Assembly (NCBI GenBank): GCA_020736575.1
Contig: JAGPYM010000005.1
Location: 372,001 to 436,000, forward strand
From: Thelonectria olida
Taxonomy: Eukaryota; Ascomycota; Sordariomycetes; Hypocreales; Nectriaceae
Direction: 5' to 3'
DNA: 64,000 nt
Positions 12,149 to 26,556 of the stretch are shown here, in pieces; the first letter of the stretch is position 1, and every line of letters starts with the position of its first letter. The notes below the pieces were generated by a model that did not search any database, was not told the DNA's origin, and worked only from the letters and a program-made list of their open reading frames with translations. A program made the position numbers and the translations under genes.

Positions 12149-15100
12149 TCTCACTTAAGAACACCTCAGATTCTTTGACGGCCGACTCTGTAACGACATG
12201 TCTCAATTCACTTCTCTTTTGGTATGACTCGCGAGGCGATTCGGCCTGATATTTCCCACGCCCTTTCATTTGTGATATATCATATTTCGTATGGCGGCTT
12301 AGCGAAGCATTTTGGATAGAAAACTTATGTTGGAAAACAATGGATTGTACGCTTGTTGCTCAAAGTTTGAGTTTCTTCTATTCCCATACAAACCGTGATT
12401 AGTCGCAGCACTTTGCCACATGCACTTGAAGGTTTAGTTTGATGGGACGGCCCGAGCGCATTGGTGTCGTATATGCAGGGACACATCAGAACCATCGTTC
12501 TTCGGCGTTCATTGCTACGTTGGTTCGTGAGGAACTCAACGATTGTTTCTTGTGGGTTGAAAACCTCGCCCTCCAAACGCGTGACGGAGCATGCCACGCA
12601 CTCGTTGGGTGAGCTGGTTCTCGCCACCTTGGGGTCAGTAATGGGAAAAGTCGGGATTGGCACATTCATGTCGAGGCTTGGTTGAAAACGGTATGTCACA
12701 TGGCGCTCGAGGTGCAACGAGGCGAGTCCGTCAGGTGTATCGGCCGCCTCATCTGAGCGATCGGCGCTTCAAATATGCAAGTCGACAGCCTTGCTTGGTG
12801 GTGTAGTTTCCTTGATTCCTACGCCCGATTGACTCACAGACGACAGGAACCGTGGTGGCGAAGACGATGTGAAATGGTGTTGAGGGTGTGTTGTGGAAAA
12901 AGTCATGACAAGTATCATCCTGGACTGAAGATGAGCTATCTTAGAGATTCGCATGCCAAGTCTACAAGTCTTCCACACATTCGAGAGTCCAACACCTTTA
13001 TCTTCAGCCATCATCTCAGCCTGAACCTTGCGTCCTCATCAGGGAGACAGCACATTTGCCATCCTCCTATCCGGTCAACTCCGAGTCTCCTTGAACATCC
13101 TTTTGTTTGTTCTCAATGCGTCCGAAGCATGTTACATGTTCAACTTTGACCTCACGGCATAGCCGAAGATTTGTTTCGACTACTGCTCAAATCGCACGAT
13201 AACGTGGCAACACCACAGACCTTTTACCAAACCTCCTCATCTTCTTGATGAAACTCATCTCTACCAACTCCCTCCCTTCCGCTCTATCTTCTCGGTGTTG
13301 CTGTTGTCTCTTCTCCCCGCTTATCTCCTCTCATATATCTCAAACTCGATCCGTCTCCGTCACCTCCCGTTGCACGAACCGTCGCACAATCCCGCCCATT
13401 GCATCACACGGAGCATCTTCGCCTCGCTTGCCAAACACGGCACAACCTCTGCAGAGAACGACTACGCCCACGGCCACTACGACCTGTGCGAGTAGATTAA
13501 CCCGCAACGCACGTAAGCGCTCCGTGTCTCCTTCGCCGCTTATACAGCAGCCGTACTCCCTCCGCGTGGCGTTGCGTCACGTAATCGGCGTAATGTAGTC
13601 ATCCTTCAAAGAGGCAAAGTCACCATATCACTACGTGAAGTTCGGTCTGCTGCCTGCTGTGTGCTCTGTTTCACGCATCTTCTCGTCATGCGTGCTCCAA
13701 CCAAAGAACCGCATCTCCCGCAACTTCGCATTGTTCTCGCCATCTGCTTTGGAATACATCTTCTACATGAAACGATTTGTTTCCAACATGGCGGCGGCGG
13801 CGGGTATCCGAGAAAGATTCGTCTCAACTTTCATCCAAAGGCTTTGTGTATCTATTTATTGTTGTATCTTGGGAGGTGCCTTATGCATTTCGCCTCTGCC
13901 GGTCAAAAACAATGCAATATGTTTGCGCGCACGCAGCCGGTCAACGTCGCACGCGCTCACAACAATGCACATGCATTGCACTTCTCACTGTATGTAAGAT
14001 AGGTCGTGCAGCATTACTTTGTACACACAGACATTGCATGCACACGCCCCCCCTCCCTTTCTGCTTCCCCGTGGTTGCAGCGGCGACAGCGCCATTGTTG
14101 GGTTGCCGTGACGGCGGCCTGTGAAAGGGGGAATTGAGGCCGTCGACTCTTTCGGAGCCTGCGAGACTTTTCACATAGTGTCTCGGCAACGTTGAACGCG
14201 TGTACATACATGTGTGTACCGAGTAACTAATAAGCCATCATTTGGCTTTTGGAGATTATCGTTTCTATTTTTTTCCCGTTTCTTCTCCCTTTGCATGGGA
14301 CACAGAACGGAAGTCCCCGGTTTTTGCTGGTTGAACTTCTTGTTTGGTGCAAGGGGTCCGTTCATTCATTCACGGGCTTTGGGCTTCGTCTTCGTACTGT
14401 AGGTAGTCCACAATGTTTTAGTTCTTGTCAGCCTCGTTATTGAAATCTTGTCCTAAATGGAGCAAGACAAGCATGCGGATAGATACATGGCCCAAGGGTT
14501 GGGTTGGTTCATGAAGCCAGTTTCAGGATGCACACAAGACAATTTCCCACAAGCCACATCCCGCCCCTAGAACGGGGATGCGCGGGAGGTTTCTGAGGAC
14601 TAGGTAACCCGAGGAGGGAACCTAAAAGGCATTGCACACGCAAGCGGCGTCAGTGAAGACTTGCAGGGGTGTCATAAATGACAAACGCCAAGTGCGAAAG
14701 TATTCGAATGCGGCCCGTTCAACCACCTAGTTCGGACGAATAGAGTCGTTTCTGTACGAATAGGCAGGATAGGTGCAGATGTCACCCTTTAGGAAATGAT
14801 GAGAGACTTGGATACGAAGTTGCCCGCAGGTTCCTCAACGCCCAACTCTGAGTTGGTAGTACGTGACTAAGGGTCATGTGGCGTACTCGTGCTGAGACTC
14901 CTTAGCTCCGGTATCTGGTGCCGTGAAAAGCGTGGCTTGTGGAATGTTGCAACTCTCTACCATGTCTTAGATGTCGTGGATGATAAACGTGGGTGGCGGT
15001 AGGGTTCCGCAGACCAGCGTCACTGCCCGTTCTCCTTTGAAATTGAGCGGCCCTAGTGGTGGGGAGGACACAATAAGAGGGGATTCTAATACCGAATGCT

Positions 15101-16414
15101 TAAGAGATTCTTGTAAGACTGCGTGATTCAAAAAGACTCAGTCACTGCAAACTCATAGGCTGGCTAGTCATGCCGTCCCAATGGGCGGTGTGATACTGTT
15201 GCGGATAGGGCATTGGAACATGCCACGACTCTTTCCGAAGCCCACAACTTACCCCAATAGTTGAGGGCCTCCGTGTTACCGCGGTTCAAGGGAGAGGAGA
15301 CGTTCAAGCTTCACCGACAGCCAGCCAATATCGAGTGTCAGGACTGCGATGCATATTCGCACATAGCCCTGATGTGGTCCAAACAAGTGGCAATTCCAGG
15401 GTCGTGCACAACTGTCGAGTTGGCGGGGCTTTGGTTGGTGAGGGTTGCTGCATGGCTCTAGTGTTGTGCATGCTTTCTTCTTTTCAAAGGGTCCAGCGAA
15501 TAAGACAATGCGTGGCTGGCTGAAGATCAGCTCTCTCTTAGTTATGGCTCTTGAGTCTTTTTGCCCGGCCCAACCTTTGGGACGACTGAAGATTTAGCCT
15601 TGGGCATCCGCAATCGGGGTTGGCCAAGTTGCTTGGTAGTTAGTCCTGTCAAATAAGACTCAACAGCCATGGCGCACTTCCAAACGAGGCTTGTGCGGTC
15701 CGAAGTGGTCGGCCGAGGAGATGGTGGAGTGAATTTCTCCAATCTCGTCGTCGCTAGTCAGTGCGCAATAAGTCTTGGTGCGAGATATTTGTGCAAGATT
15801 GATGTCCTCGTCAATCGGCATGGAAGAAGTCGATAGAAGCCGGTGCTTAAGAGGAGGTGTCTTGAAAGGGACTAGGACAAAGTAGTTAGGCAAACCTTGA
15901 GGAGTCCGTCTCTCATCTTTGCTAAATGAAGGGCTGCCCAAGCCACTGGTGGGTTTATGAGTGAGAGTTGGCAGCGTCATGTCGTGTTGGCGTCATTGGA
16001 GTTGATCATCATGGCCGTGTACGTACAAAGCCCGGCATAGCGAGAATTTCTCCAACCAACCCAGACATCCGCCGATGCCCAACGACGCGGGCGCAAAACC
16101 ACCAGAGGTCAGATGTGGCACCGGGCTGCTCGGGCGACTTGCAGCCTTGGTGGCTGGGCCAGTCGGCCGACGTCTTCCAGTATCCGGGTGCCGCAGTTGA
16201 GCGTCCGTCCGGCTTCAACTGACACTGCCGAGTCAAAACAAAAAAAGCAAAGCACCCAAAAGATCGTCGGTTCAGGAAGCCCAAGCCCCAAAGTCCAAGG
16301 CCCCTTCGCCAAGGGTGGAGCCTCATGTAAGCGTGGCCTGCTTTTGCTTTTGAATATAGAGGCCCTGGTCGATATTAGACTCATCTGCGTACTGTGCAGT
16401 TTTATCACTTCGTA

Positions 16415-16426
16415 CGGAGTACTCCG
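16415..16426. repeat. 12-bp perfect palindrome CGGAGTACTCCG
   Basis: A perfect inverted repeat related to the 8148 element by G/A substitution in each arm. It is immediately preceded by CGTA, giving the TACGGAGTA word that is common in ascomycete intergenic DNA. Confidence 0.6.
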
Positions 16427-19400
16427 CACTTGAGATTGGATGCTGGAGCTTTCTGCAGGTGTGCGGACTCGTCAGCGTGCTTTGTTGGTAACAAGGTGAA
16501 ATACGAGTAGGTACGTACCGTGGGCCAGACGCCCCCTCCTCAACGCGGATGATATCTAAACGAACAAGTCCTAGACTCACAATGAGTCGGCAGAGGTTCC
16601 CCGTACCAAATCGAGCAAGACCATCATTAATGTGACGACGTGACGGCAGACGAAGGCCACCTTGTGCCAACCGCAGTCGCCTCCTCCTCACTGCTCGCTG
16701 AGTTCCGTTCTTGACGTTCCTCTGCTTCGATCTTTGACTGGCCACTTATTTAGGTTGTGCAATTGACCCGTCTCGCACATCCCTGTGAATAGACGCGTTA
16801 GGCGCAGCATGGACAAGGGCACAAACATGTACCTACTGTACACACGACGAACACATCTTGGGTGATGCACAGTTGACTTCCCCAGCGCCCAAATTACTTT
16901 GTCAGGGTACAATGGCTAACGACAAATCCCCGACGCGACGTTGTCTTGGCCACTGCGCTCCATCTGCTTGGAAAGCCTCATCAGGGTGAGAGCCATGGAT
17001 GTTTGACAGGGGCTAACAACCTCCTGGTGCTACGGCCTTTGTCCAAAAGAAGGACATGCGATGCTTATTCCGTGCCCAAGGCCATCCATGATGAACCCTT
17101 CTTTCGTCGAGATTACTATCATGACCTTCTTGCCTGCATGAGACTCCTTCGAGCTGGATTTGATGCGAAATAAGCCACGCGTCGGGCTAAAGATCTGACA
17201 ATTGCGGGACCGCAAAGGTCACATACCAGAGTCTGAAGTCATTCGAGCACAGGTCAAGCCCCAATGACTGATTTCCAACGGTGCAGACGTTGGTTCCCAC
17301 GAGCTAGTGTGCTCAACGAATCAAAAACGGCTTCCACTCCCATCTCTGCTTCATCATGACTCCATGAACCAGCCAAGGGTACGCCCAGGAACCAACTTTA
17401 TCGATGAGGTTGAACCGATTTCAACTGAGGGACGAGACAGAATCAGTCCGTGTTGCCGGACAATCTCCTTGAGCAAATTGGTGATCAACAGCAAACCGGC
17501 AGTTCCTTAGCGACCATTGATGAGGTTTCAACTCTGGCCATTCTGGAAATCAACTCGGCCAGGCGTTCAATTGTCAGAAAAGACGTTTGGCCCGAGCGTA
17601 CCCAGCAATAGCTCCTGGTCAATCTCTGTTCGCCGCTTCCACCTCCCGGCCCCCGTGGAAGCGGAAGGCCCTTGCCGGCAGCTTCTTAGTCCGTCCCACC
17701 CCTTCGTCTTTGGTGGTCTGCGGTACGAAGTACTCCGTGTCCCCCACTCATCCGGGGATGGCTCCTGCACCCCCTTCACATCACTCTTCATCCCTCGTCC
17801 GTAGCCACCACGTACCTGATGAGTGTCAAGCCATGGTGACAAGGGGAGGCCGCCAGTCTCAGTCCAGACAGACACATCCCCACAACGGTCGACATGGGGC
17901 ACACAGTTGCAGCATGTGGGATCATATCCCTGACCGACTTTCCCATGGTGGGGCCGCTGCTGCGAGGCGAAGGATGCCGCCGCAGGTAGAGAAATTGAAG
18001 GCACATTGGCTCGTCAGATTGTGGGCAACGAGTGCCATTAGACTGTAACGCTGCATGACCGTTTGTTGGTCACATCTTGCTGGTACTGAGGAGTCAACGG
18101 ATGAGGAGTGATTGACAACCTTCGAATAGGCATGGCATGGGGTGGCTTGCGGGTATGTAGCTTGCTCCCCTGGTCCTCTCGAGCTTGAGCTTTGTACTAG
18201 GGGTCGTTTTCCGGGAGCTTTAGCAGAAATGCCCCCTGTGAGACTGGGACATGGCGCGGATTGGAGATCTGGCCCGCCAAGGCACCCGCTGCACTGTCTG
18301 TGAACGTTTTCTCTGACCCAAGCAACCAGGCCAGGTCAGCAGAAACCAAGCAAGGAAGCATAAACGGTAGGGCTGCGAGGGTACGCTGCGCAGACCAAAT
18401 CCTCAACGTTAGCTACCCTTGATGTTCTCCAGCTCCATCTTCGACGCCAGCCAGCCCACCCCGCGAATGACATCTGCCGGGCCAGGATCTTTGCAGCCTT
18501 GTGCATGAGCAGCTCCAACTTCACTTCGTTGGCGGTCATGGAGTCTAGCGAAAAGAGTAAGTGGCCGCTGCATCTCGGCCACAAGACGGCTGAGCATGCA
18601 AAAGTCTGGTGATGGGCGCGAAAACGTCCCCAATGGAAGGAACGGCGTGGATGGTAGAATCGAAGAAGCGAGCTGTATCCGGCGGAAGCGGTTGACTTAT
18701 CCGGTTGATATTAATAGCGGGGGTCTAGTGAGGGAATATCCGCCCGGATGAAGGCCGTTTTGGCCCAAAACTGCACCGACTCAGTCGGCTCGTTAGATGC
18801 GAGGAAAACACCAAGTCAGCCTTGAGGGGAGCCGCCAGGCATTGGATTGGCCAGATGTCGTGGATGTCCTCTGGTGTATGTCGAAGTATCGGACGCCGTC
18901 GGCAGTGCCTCGGAGTCAAGACGATGGCATAGTGGCTGTGATTGTGCAGTTGGATTCCTTTCTTGGACTTGACAGCTTCGAAGCTGCGAGCGGTGGACCC
19001 TCAATCTGCAGTCGAAGTCCCAAGTCTCTCCCGATCTGGACGCGACTGTAAGAAAATGGTAAATCGAAGCTGCGGCTGCACCACTCACAGCCTCGGATGC
19101 CCAGCGCGGCCGAGGCTTGCACTCGCGTCTTGTCAACTGTGAAAGGCCGGGAAATGAAGCGCTGACGACTTGATGTGAACTAAAAGCCAGTGCTCCGTCC
19201 GTAACGGCGGTTGGCAGACGACACCAAGAGTTGAAGCAACACGACAGAAGTACCTCAGCCCACAACCTGGAAGAGACTGGATGTCAACCATCCGCAAAGG
19301 CGCTAGCAGCATGTGGCGGGGTGGTGGAAGCACGTCTGTGAGGAGGCGTGAACAGAGCTGCAAAGGCGCCAGAGAGCGTAGCGCGGGAAAGGGGGTGGAG

Positions 19401-19790
19401 CAGACGAGACCCCCCGGATACGACATCCCCGACTGAAGGGTCACATTCCTTCGGGGTCTTTTAAGGACCCAGACCCGATCAAGCTCTATGCCGGGATGAG
19501 GCCATGGGCCATTGGAGGTGGCCTTGGCGCTGACAACCTTGTGCCATGATGATGATGGGCAAATGTCGGAAAGAGTTGATGTTGGAATAATGATGCGGGA
19601 GGGAGTGAAGTTGGTAGGAGGGAGGCCGTGTGGAGGTTGCAGGCGGCTCAGAAACCTGGAACAGTGAAGTCGTGGGCGATATGCACAGGCGACCTGATGC
19701 CAAGAAGTTGTACAAAACCAGTGCAAGATACGAACACAAGCCACATCTCCAGTCGTCCTGTGCTCCTTCCCTGTCCTTTGTAGGTCCCCA

Positions 19791-19804
19791 CGTACGTACG
19801 TACA
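19791..19804. repeat. (CGTA)n simple repeat
   Basis: A self-complementary tetranucleotide run of about three and a half units; a further TTACGTACC lies a few bases on. Noncoding surroundings. Confidence 0.7.
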
Positions 19805-22800
19805 CTTACGTACCTGCCTCAGGTGGCAGATCATCACACTTGACCTCGCCAACCAGGCTGTCAACCGCCAGCCCATTGCCCAGCAGGAGCGCTTGAGTGC
19901 CAAGGCATCACCTCCTTCCACGGAAGTTGGTAAATATCAGATCCAATGGGAAGGCGAAATATCAATCGCATCACCATTCTTTCTGACACTTCCAACGTCC
20001 GGCCATCCATCCAACACAACTCCACCAACCAACCATCACGCCCATTACACAGACCAGTCGGTAGTGGGGAAAGTTTGCTCTGTACGGACGGAGGACGAAT
20101 TCCCGCCAAGTTCTGGTTCTGAAAGGTATCGAATTACGCTGATGGGGTTGGTAGGGAAATGACGGGCCACCACACTGACCACAGGACCACATGGGCACAA
20201 TCCAAGAAGCTCATCCCGCATCTCGATGACCTATCCGTCCTATCTTGACTTTGTACCTCCGTGCCATCCCGCATCCATCCAAAAGGCTGGTTCTCAAGGC
20301 TCTTGCTTCTGAAGAGTTCCGCGCCCCTTTCCCGCCCTTGCCGGGGCATCCCAGACCAAGGGTCCGAGGCGAGATGGTTGGTGGCAGGTGGCTAGGACAG
20401 GCACAGGACGGACTTGACGGCGACGACTGCGGGAAGCCTTGATTAGACCAGCCATCCACCCTTCCTCGTCCCATCCGCCATCTGCTACCCACCCACACGT
20501 CGAATATTCCTCTGCACGGCTTTAAGGACTTGCATAAAGATGCCTGACAGGGGTGACAACATGCTGCCTGTCCCCTCTTCATCTGGCTTGGTTACGACCA
20601 CGAGGGCTTGCCCCACGCACGGGGACATTTCTGTTTCTCCCTCACGAATGAATACGTTTGTCGACCTAATTCTTGCACAGGGCACAGCTGTGGACGCAAC
20701 ACTCGGTTTGCCAAGCGCGGTCACGTTTTATCTTTCTCGGTTCTGGGTCGGAAGAGGTAATTATGCAGACCCACCAAGCCCTTACCCATCTCAGTCCTCT
20801 TAATTATACCGGGCCGAAATAACTCTGCATTTATCAATCGATATCTCACATCGTGGCTCGCGTCACATCTTATTCGAAAGCAACATCGGCCATGCCTGAC
20901 CTTTCGGCGGTTCGCAGGTCCTTGGGCGTGACAAGCCTGGCGCGTCTTCACTCCAAACCTTAACCTCGACCCCCGTCGGTGCCACTTTGGTACCCGTCCC
21001 CTGCTGGGTTTGGGGAGCTTCCCATGGCAGCGGGCTCTTGCAAGGGTTTCCAAGTTCCAGGCGCCCCTCCCCACTGCCCCCGAGTTGACGGTGACGGGAC
21101 CACGGTGGTCTCACCCCGGTCTCCCGTTCCGCATGGCCGCCGCCAGGCCAAGGCTCAACCGTTGTAACTTTATTCACCTCCCCTGCTTACCAACCTCCTC
21201 TTGGATGGATGGACGCGAGGCTGCAGGCTGTCGCGAAAGGACGAAGCACCCCCAAGTCCAAGCAAACATCTTCAACCATATCGCTTATTGGTCGATCTTG
21301 ACTGTTGTTGGGGCTGCGTTCGTACGAAATATTCGTACTACGTATATCCTTTCTTGCCACCCTGGTGGCACTTCCTGGTAAGCATGTTATACTATCAAAT
21401 AGCATTGCCTCTACTGCCCTTGGTTCATATTCATGAGCTCAGCATCATTAAGGAGCATCATTAAAGTATCACTTCACTCGATGTTGACGATCAGAGAACC
21501 TAGATGCGCATTGGGCTCGAAGCAGGAGCGGATGGCTTTGGTCACGAAAGCTTTTGTCGACACTAAGAACAACCATTCTACAGGACACAGACTGCTCAAT
21601 TATAACAATCGGCCTCCGTCTGGATGAAATCTACCCTATATCATAGAATCTCAACCTCATGCCCACGACTAACTGATCTGCCCCCCCCAAGTCAGCCATA
21701 CCAACCTTGCGCAGGCCCCAGCTCAATACCCCTGACCGCAGGGAATGTTGTTTTATTCAGATACATACAAACCCAACGGGAGGCTGGCCCAAATATTAGA
21801 ACCAAGACTTAACTATAGAGCGGAAAAATTACCCGAAACCCAAGCCACTGGAACTCGCTATCAGTCGTTTCGTGTTGGGGATCTCATGCCCTCACAGGGA
21901 TATCCGGATGAAGTTGCATTTCGCAATTGAAGCAGCTGCTGTGTTGCAAGTGAGAATCCCACATTTGTCCAGAAGGAATCAACAAAGGGCGGATGCCAAT
22001 TACACTGGCACCGAGACCAAGATTGCTTTTTCCACCACTTAGTTACCATCTAACCTTCCCACTGTGTTACCTGCGTTATTACCCCCTCGTCCTGGTTCAC
22101 TCCTGCGAACTCATGAAGATGTGCCCGAAGCTTCGACGAAGTAAATCTTCGACATGGTTGGGGGCTTGTGTCCACCCAGGGCGACCTAGCCCAACGCCAC
22201 CCACGCAGCTTACGCCGCCAGTGTCTTGAACTGAAGTAGAGGCCATGAATATGACGTGGAGCTGTCACGGTTCGATCTTGCCCCGGACATTCCTGGCTCC
22301 TACCATTGGACTCTCCCGGCGTCGCAGACAATGGAGAGAATGGGTCGAAACCTTTGACTGAGGCTCTAATCCCTGGATCGTGCCTTGCCCCTTCTACCAC
22401 CTGGCCTTCCTGACCTTCCGTTGCGATACAGTTTTCTGGGCTCAGAGGAAGGTACTGGTACCGCCACGAGATCTGTGCCGTACCTGCCTCATGGAATAAG
22501 CTCGGCGTAGGCAGGTATGCATGGAGCTAGGTGGCACTCTAACCAACCCAACTCCCCAATTGCCCTATTCCTAGGACCTTCACATCTTCCATTGAGCCCA
22601 CATCCCGCACTTCCACACTTCCGTATCCTTGGTCCCATTTGCATCTTCTGAGATCTATTCGTATGGCTCTCCTGCTTCAAAGAAAACGTCGCTAGAGCCC
22701 GGCCCGCACCCTGGCTCGTTGCACTCGATTCTGGTTACGGTGTGACAAAACTCCAGATCACATCCGCTGCCAACGTACCCATGCGTCGCTATTCATCCGA

Positions 22801-23870
22801 ACCATCGCTTACGCCCGAGACTTGGACGACAAGGTCTGATCGAAAGCACACCCGATGCGTACACAATCCAATCGATGTGTGTCTAGGTACCTCTCTGTTC
22901 TCGCTTGTCACCGTTTTGTGGACGTTGTAGGGTCCAGTTTTGGGCTTGCGCGACAGCGACGACGACGGGTGCGAAGTACGAATACTCTTAACAAGACCAA
23001 CACGGCGTCACAGCCCAATCCAGTTATGATTGCGGTCCCGAGGCTACGAACACTTGAAGGCTGCGGCTGCCTTACTGGACGCCGCAATCGCTCTCATTCG
23101 TGACCCATGGTCGGGGATTGGCAATTCTTCAGTCAAGACTCCCTGGGCTTGCAGCCAGGCAAATTTCCGGGGCGCCGGGCCAGGATTGATTAGCGCTGAC
23201 TCCAATTCACTGACAGACAACGGTTCCACCACCACCAAGCAAGGAGGATGGAACAATCTGTGCCAGGATCGAAGTGTGTCGTATGCCAGAGGTCCACCGA
23301 AGCTTCAGTGCTGAACGGCCCAGCCACACCCTCCTCCAACTATGTACTCCCCGCCCCTGCTTGCGCATGGCCGCCATGCAATTATGGGCCTTAGGTTTTC
23401 TCTCATCTTCCGATCGTAACCAGGGATTTGGAGATGCTCATTCAAAACACGACATTTGCTCCCAACTGATCGTGTCATCGGTTCTGGAGGCATTTCTCAT
23501 CCTAGTGACCCACTGGCTGCCCCTTCACATCCCAGTGACTTTCCTGGGCTTGACCGAGTTTGAACAAGTCGGAGTTGCTGCTCTAATGACTGCTGTGCTG
23601 GGGTGCCGATTCTTCGGGATCTGAGCCCCCCTCCTCTCGAGGCCATGAACTGAGGAAGCTGTCGCTGTGGGGGAGGTATATCTTGCAGGGTCTTGCTGCC
23701 TTGACCTCTCAACATTATTTTTCATGACGCCGCATCCTAGCTAGTCAAAGCCCTGGCCGTCCCTCTGACCACTTGCCAGCCCAGCCTTTGTCTGAGCTCA
23801 CGTCCTCCAACATTGAAGGTATGTCTTGCGTCCTGAGCCCATCCCTGCGCAACTTTGCTTCCATGCATTC

Positions 23871-24774
23871 GTTGATTCTCGAAGCAAACCACGGCGCTTG
23901 CACGAACTGACCAGGAAGCTAGGCGCAACCGCAACCAAGCTCGAGCTGCATCCTTTCTCCCCACAACCTTCCTCACACTCCTCGACAGGGCTCTGTCTAT
24001 TTGACCCTGGGCCGCTGCAACTCCAACCACATCGTGAGAGCAACTTTGCGCAACGACCCGAGTTTTCGGAACTAGCACGTGGAGGTCGTTACGACCTGCC
24101 CTTGATTCTCCTGTTCGACAGAGAAGATTAGAGCCAGCGACAGGATTGTAAAGTCAGGCAGAGCCTTCGCGAAGCTGTACGCAGGTCCGTATCGTAATAT
24201 CGCGTTTTCCGATTCCTCTCCACCTATTCCACTGGCATACACACATCTTGTCTCATTTCATACTCCCCACCATCTTTCCGAGACTCGTTTGCAAGACTGA
24301 GACCAAGTCCCGCGACAGTCGTCCTTCTCGTGTTTCGATTTTGGGCGGAGGTTGGTTTGCTCCAATTTTGGGCCCGCATTGGACTGCTACGTATCATCCA
24401 TTGACACCCTTACAAGCGGGAGCATTGTGTGATTGTTTCCCATTCCCGTTTCCTCCTTGGTGGGATGTCATTCCGCCACCTGGTCACATTTTCTAACTTG
24501 TCACTTCCACGAGACTGACTCTTAATTACCAGTCTTCTTTTAGAATCTTGCAATTGGCCCCGTGTTTCAGACCAATCCGCTGCAGCCAATCGAGTCCTAT
24601 AATTTTGACTAATTTTCACTCAGCCAACGCCTTTTCCGCACCTCAGAAAGAATTCACTCGGGTAAGTCGCTTGCACCAAGCAAATTCCCTGCGAGCGAAG
24701 GTACGAAAACTGAAAGCTGCGCCTTGCAACGAGCTCGGTTGGCGGGAATTTTCTGGAGCCTTTGACACACGGCT
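23871..24774 (+). promoter_or_regulatory. ATG-poor, pyrimidine-rich block; possible upstream leader exon
   Basis: Over 904 bases only one plus-strand ATG occurs (24465), and it opens a 17-codon frame. The block is rich in C and T from about 24200 to 24500. A canonical GTAAGT donor lies at 24662 and a GTATGT donor at 23819, just before the block. It could be a distant first exon of the Medusa-like transcript or the leader of an unrecognised RNA. No acceptor can be assigned. Confidence 0.25.
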
Positions 24775-25378
24775 GATGGAGGATCTGAAATCACGCCACC
24801 TCCCTCACATCTACAACGAATATCCTGGTAGAGCTGCCACCCGTCGAATCGGCTCTCTAAACACTAAGCTTGAGTTGGAGATAGATTTGCTAACGTTCGC
24901 GGTCCAGGAAAACGGCTGTCCGACTTCGTCAGCACATAGTTCCCATGACTGCCAATATGTCAGCGCATCGACAACTCCCCAGCCACTTCATCAAGGAGGA
25001 GCATGTTGTGAATTCTGTAAGTTGACAATTTTTCTTCTTCACGTTGCGCTTGAGGGATCAAGCCAAATGTCCTGTTTGGGACACAAGAACACGTTGGACA
25101 AGTCGAACTATCTCCGTCACTATCAAACGCGACATGCAATGACGCGTGGTGACAAAGAGTCGCGTCAAAATTTTCAGCCTCAAGTGAGGGCATCCGACTG
25201 GGCATCATTGCGAGAAGACACCGGGAATACCAGGGTTTCGAAATCTGTCCCGTCAATAATGCCTGTCGCAAGCTTGACCTGGTCAGGACTCGAGAAGTGG
25301 GCTGAGCAGGGTACGTCCCGTTTCACCAATGCCCGGGGCGCCCGCATTGAATTAGGGAGGGAGGGAGGGTGGACATAG
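24548..25378 (+). other. Longest open frame in the gene-free stretch; doubtful hypothetical protein
   Basis: The frame is open for 276 codons; the first ATG within it is at 24775, after the ATG-poor block. I recognise no domain. A segment around 25072-25137 resembles a C2H2 zinc finger superficially, but the spacing of Cys and His does not fit. A canonical GTAAGT donor at 25017 follows a CCEF motif, yet no downstream acceptor keeps the frame. Composition is unlike the neighbouring genes. It is most probably noncoding. Confidence 0.12.
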
Positions 25379-25789
25379 CTTGGCATGGTACTGAGGCCGA
25401 CTCCGAATTTGGGGGAAGTGCTTCGTACCTAGGCTGAAGCGGGACGTTGTAGTGCATCCGGATCAGCTTCAAGGCTGCAAAGTCACGTCGTCAAGAAGTC
25501 CAGTGGCCTGGCTCCTGCATGTAATGCACTAGCCACACGGTACGAAACCACGTCGGATGCTCGTCAAGCGCGAAAGCGCCGCGGACCCAGTCAAGCCCTT
25601 TGCTGAGTGGCAGAGGGTGAGGCGCACCCGCGAGCAAAATCGAGCACGGGATTCGAATGTGGATTGCAGAAACTTCAACGGTCGCACTTGAGGGCACGAG
25701 GCTGGCAGACTAAAGTACCACTATCGCATCCACCACGGGCGTTGCCATTTGTTTTCTACTGCAGGAATCGTCAACGGAACGCATTTGTC

Positions 25790-25800
25790 GGGGGGGGGGG
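25790..25800. repeat. Poly-G run of 11
   Basis: An uninterrupted run of eleven G in noncoding DNA. Its exact length may be unreliable, as homopolymers are error-prone in assemblies. Confidence 0.8.
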
Positions 25801-26556
25801 TTCTAAGAAGTTGGATGATGAAATGAACGAGACCCCTCCAGCAGACGCTTAACTCAGGTGAGAAACCGACAATTGGAGGCCAAGGTGCGACTGAAGTCGA
25901 GCCAGCAGCAGGCTGTGGAGCGTTTGAGCAAGTGCCCAGCGCACTATCCCGTCATGGGAGCCGGCGGCGTTGTTCCCCCAGTGGGGTGGTCGAACATTCT
26001 CTCATGGCGGGGCGGGTTGAAGGCTACTGGTCCGTCTAATCCAAAATCGAGGGCGTGGCGCTGGGGAAACGGTTACGAAAGCATGAAAGGCCGAGAGGGC
26101 GCCACCAGCGTGTGCGTTAATGAGCATGATGGCGAGCACGAGCAGCGGCCATGTACAACTCTGATGGAGATGCGATGCGAGACTGTTGTTTCCCACCAGT
26201 CGGCTCGACTTGAATAATGCCACACCACAGTTCGGAGCGGAGACGTGCGGGACAGCCTCTCAAGTGAGAGCATCGGCATACTTTGTACGAAGTACAGACG
26301 TGTCGACACGGGCTATAGTAGGTGGCTGTAGCCGCGAGTCTGGGTGTTCGTTTGGAGCAGTCGGCCACGCGCGCACGCATACTCGGGGCAGGTACTTCGT
26401 TCTTGTTCTTTCAGTCAGGGACGGACAAGCGTCGCGTCAGTGGTCCGGTTTGCTCCTTTGCTGTGTCGCCCTGACGGTACGGTACGGTGCGATGCGTTGC
26501 GCGTCAGTCAGAAGCCCAGGTGTCTGGTCGGTCCATTTTTGGTAGGTGGACCACAG

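Noticed and set aside
19133..19921. 262-codon minus-strand frame in the gene-free stretch
   Set aside because: Composition rich in Cys, Trp, His and Arg, no domain, no codon preference; the length is plausible by chance at this GC content.
25072..25137. Zinc-finger-like segment (LDKSNYLRHYQTRH) in the long frame at 24548-25378
   Set aside because: Only one Cys lies in range, and the Cys/His spacing is wrong for C2H2. No intron keeping phase supplies the missing Cys pair from CCEFC upstream.
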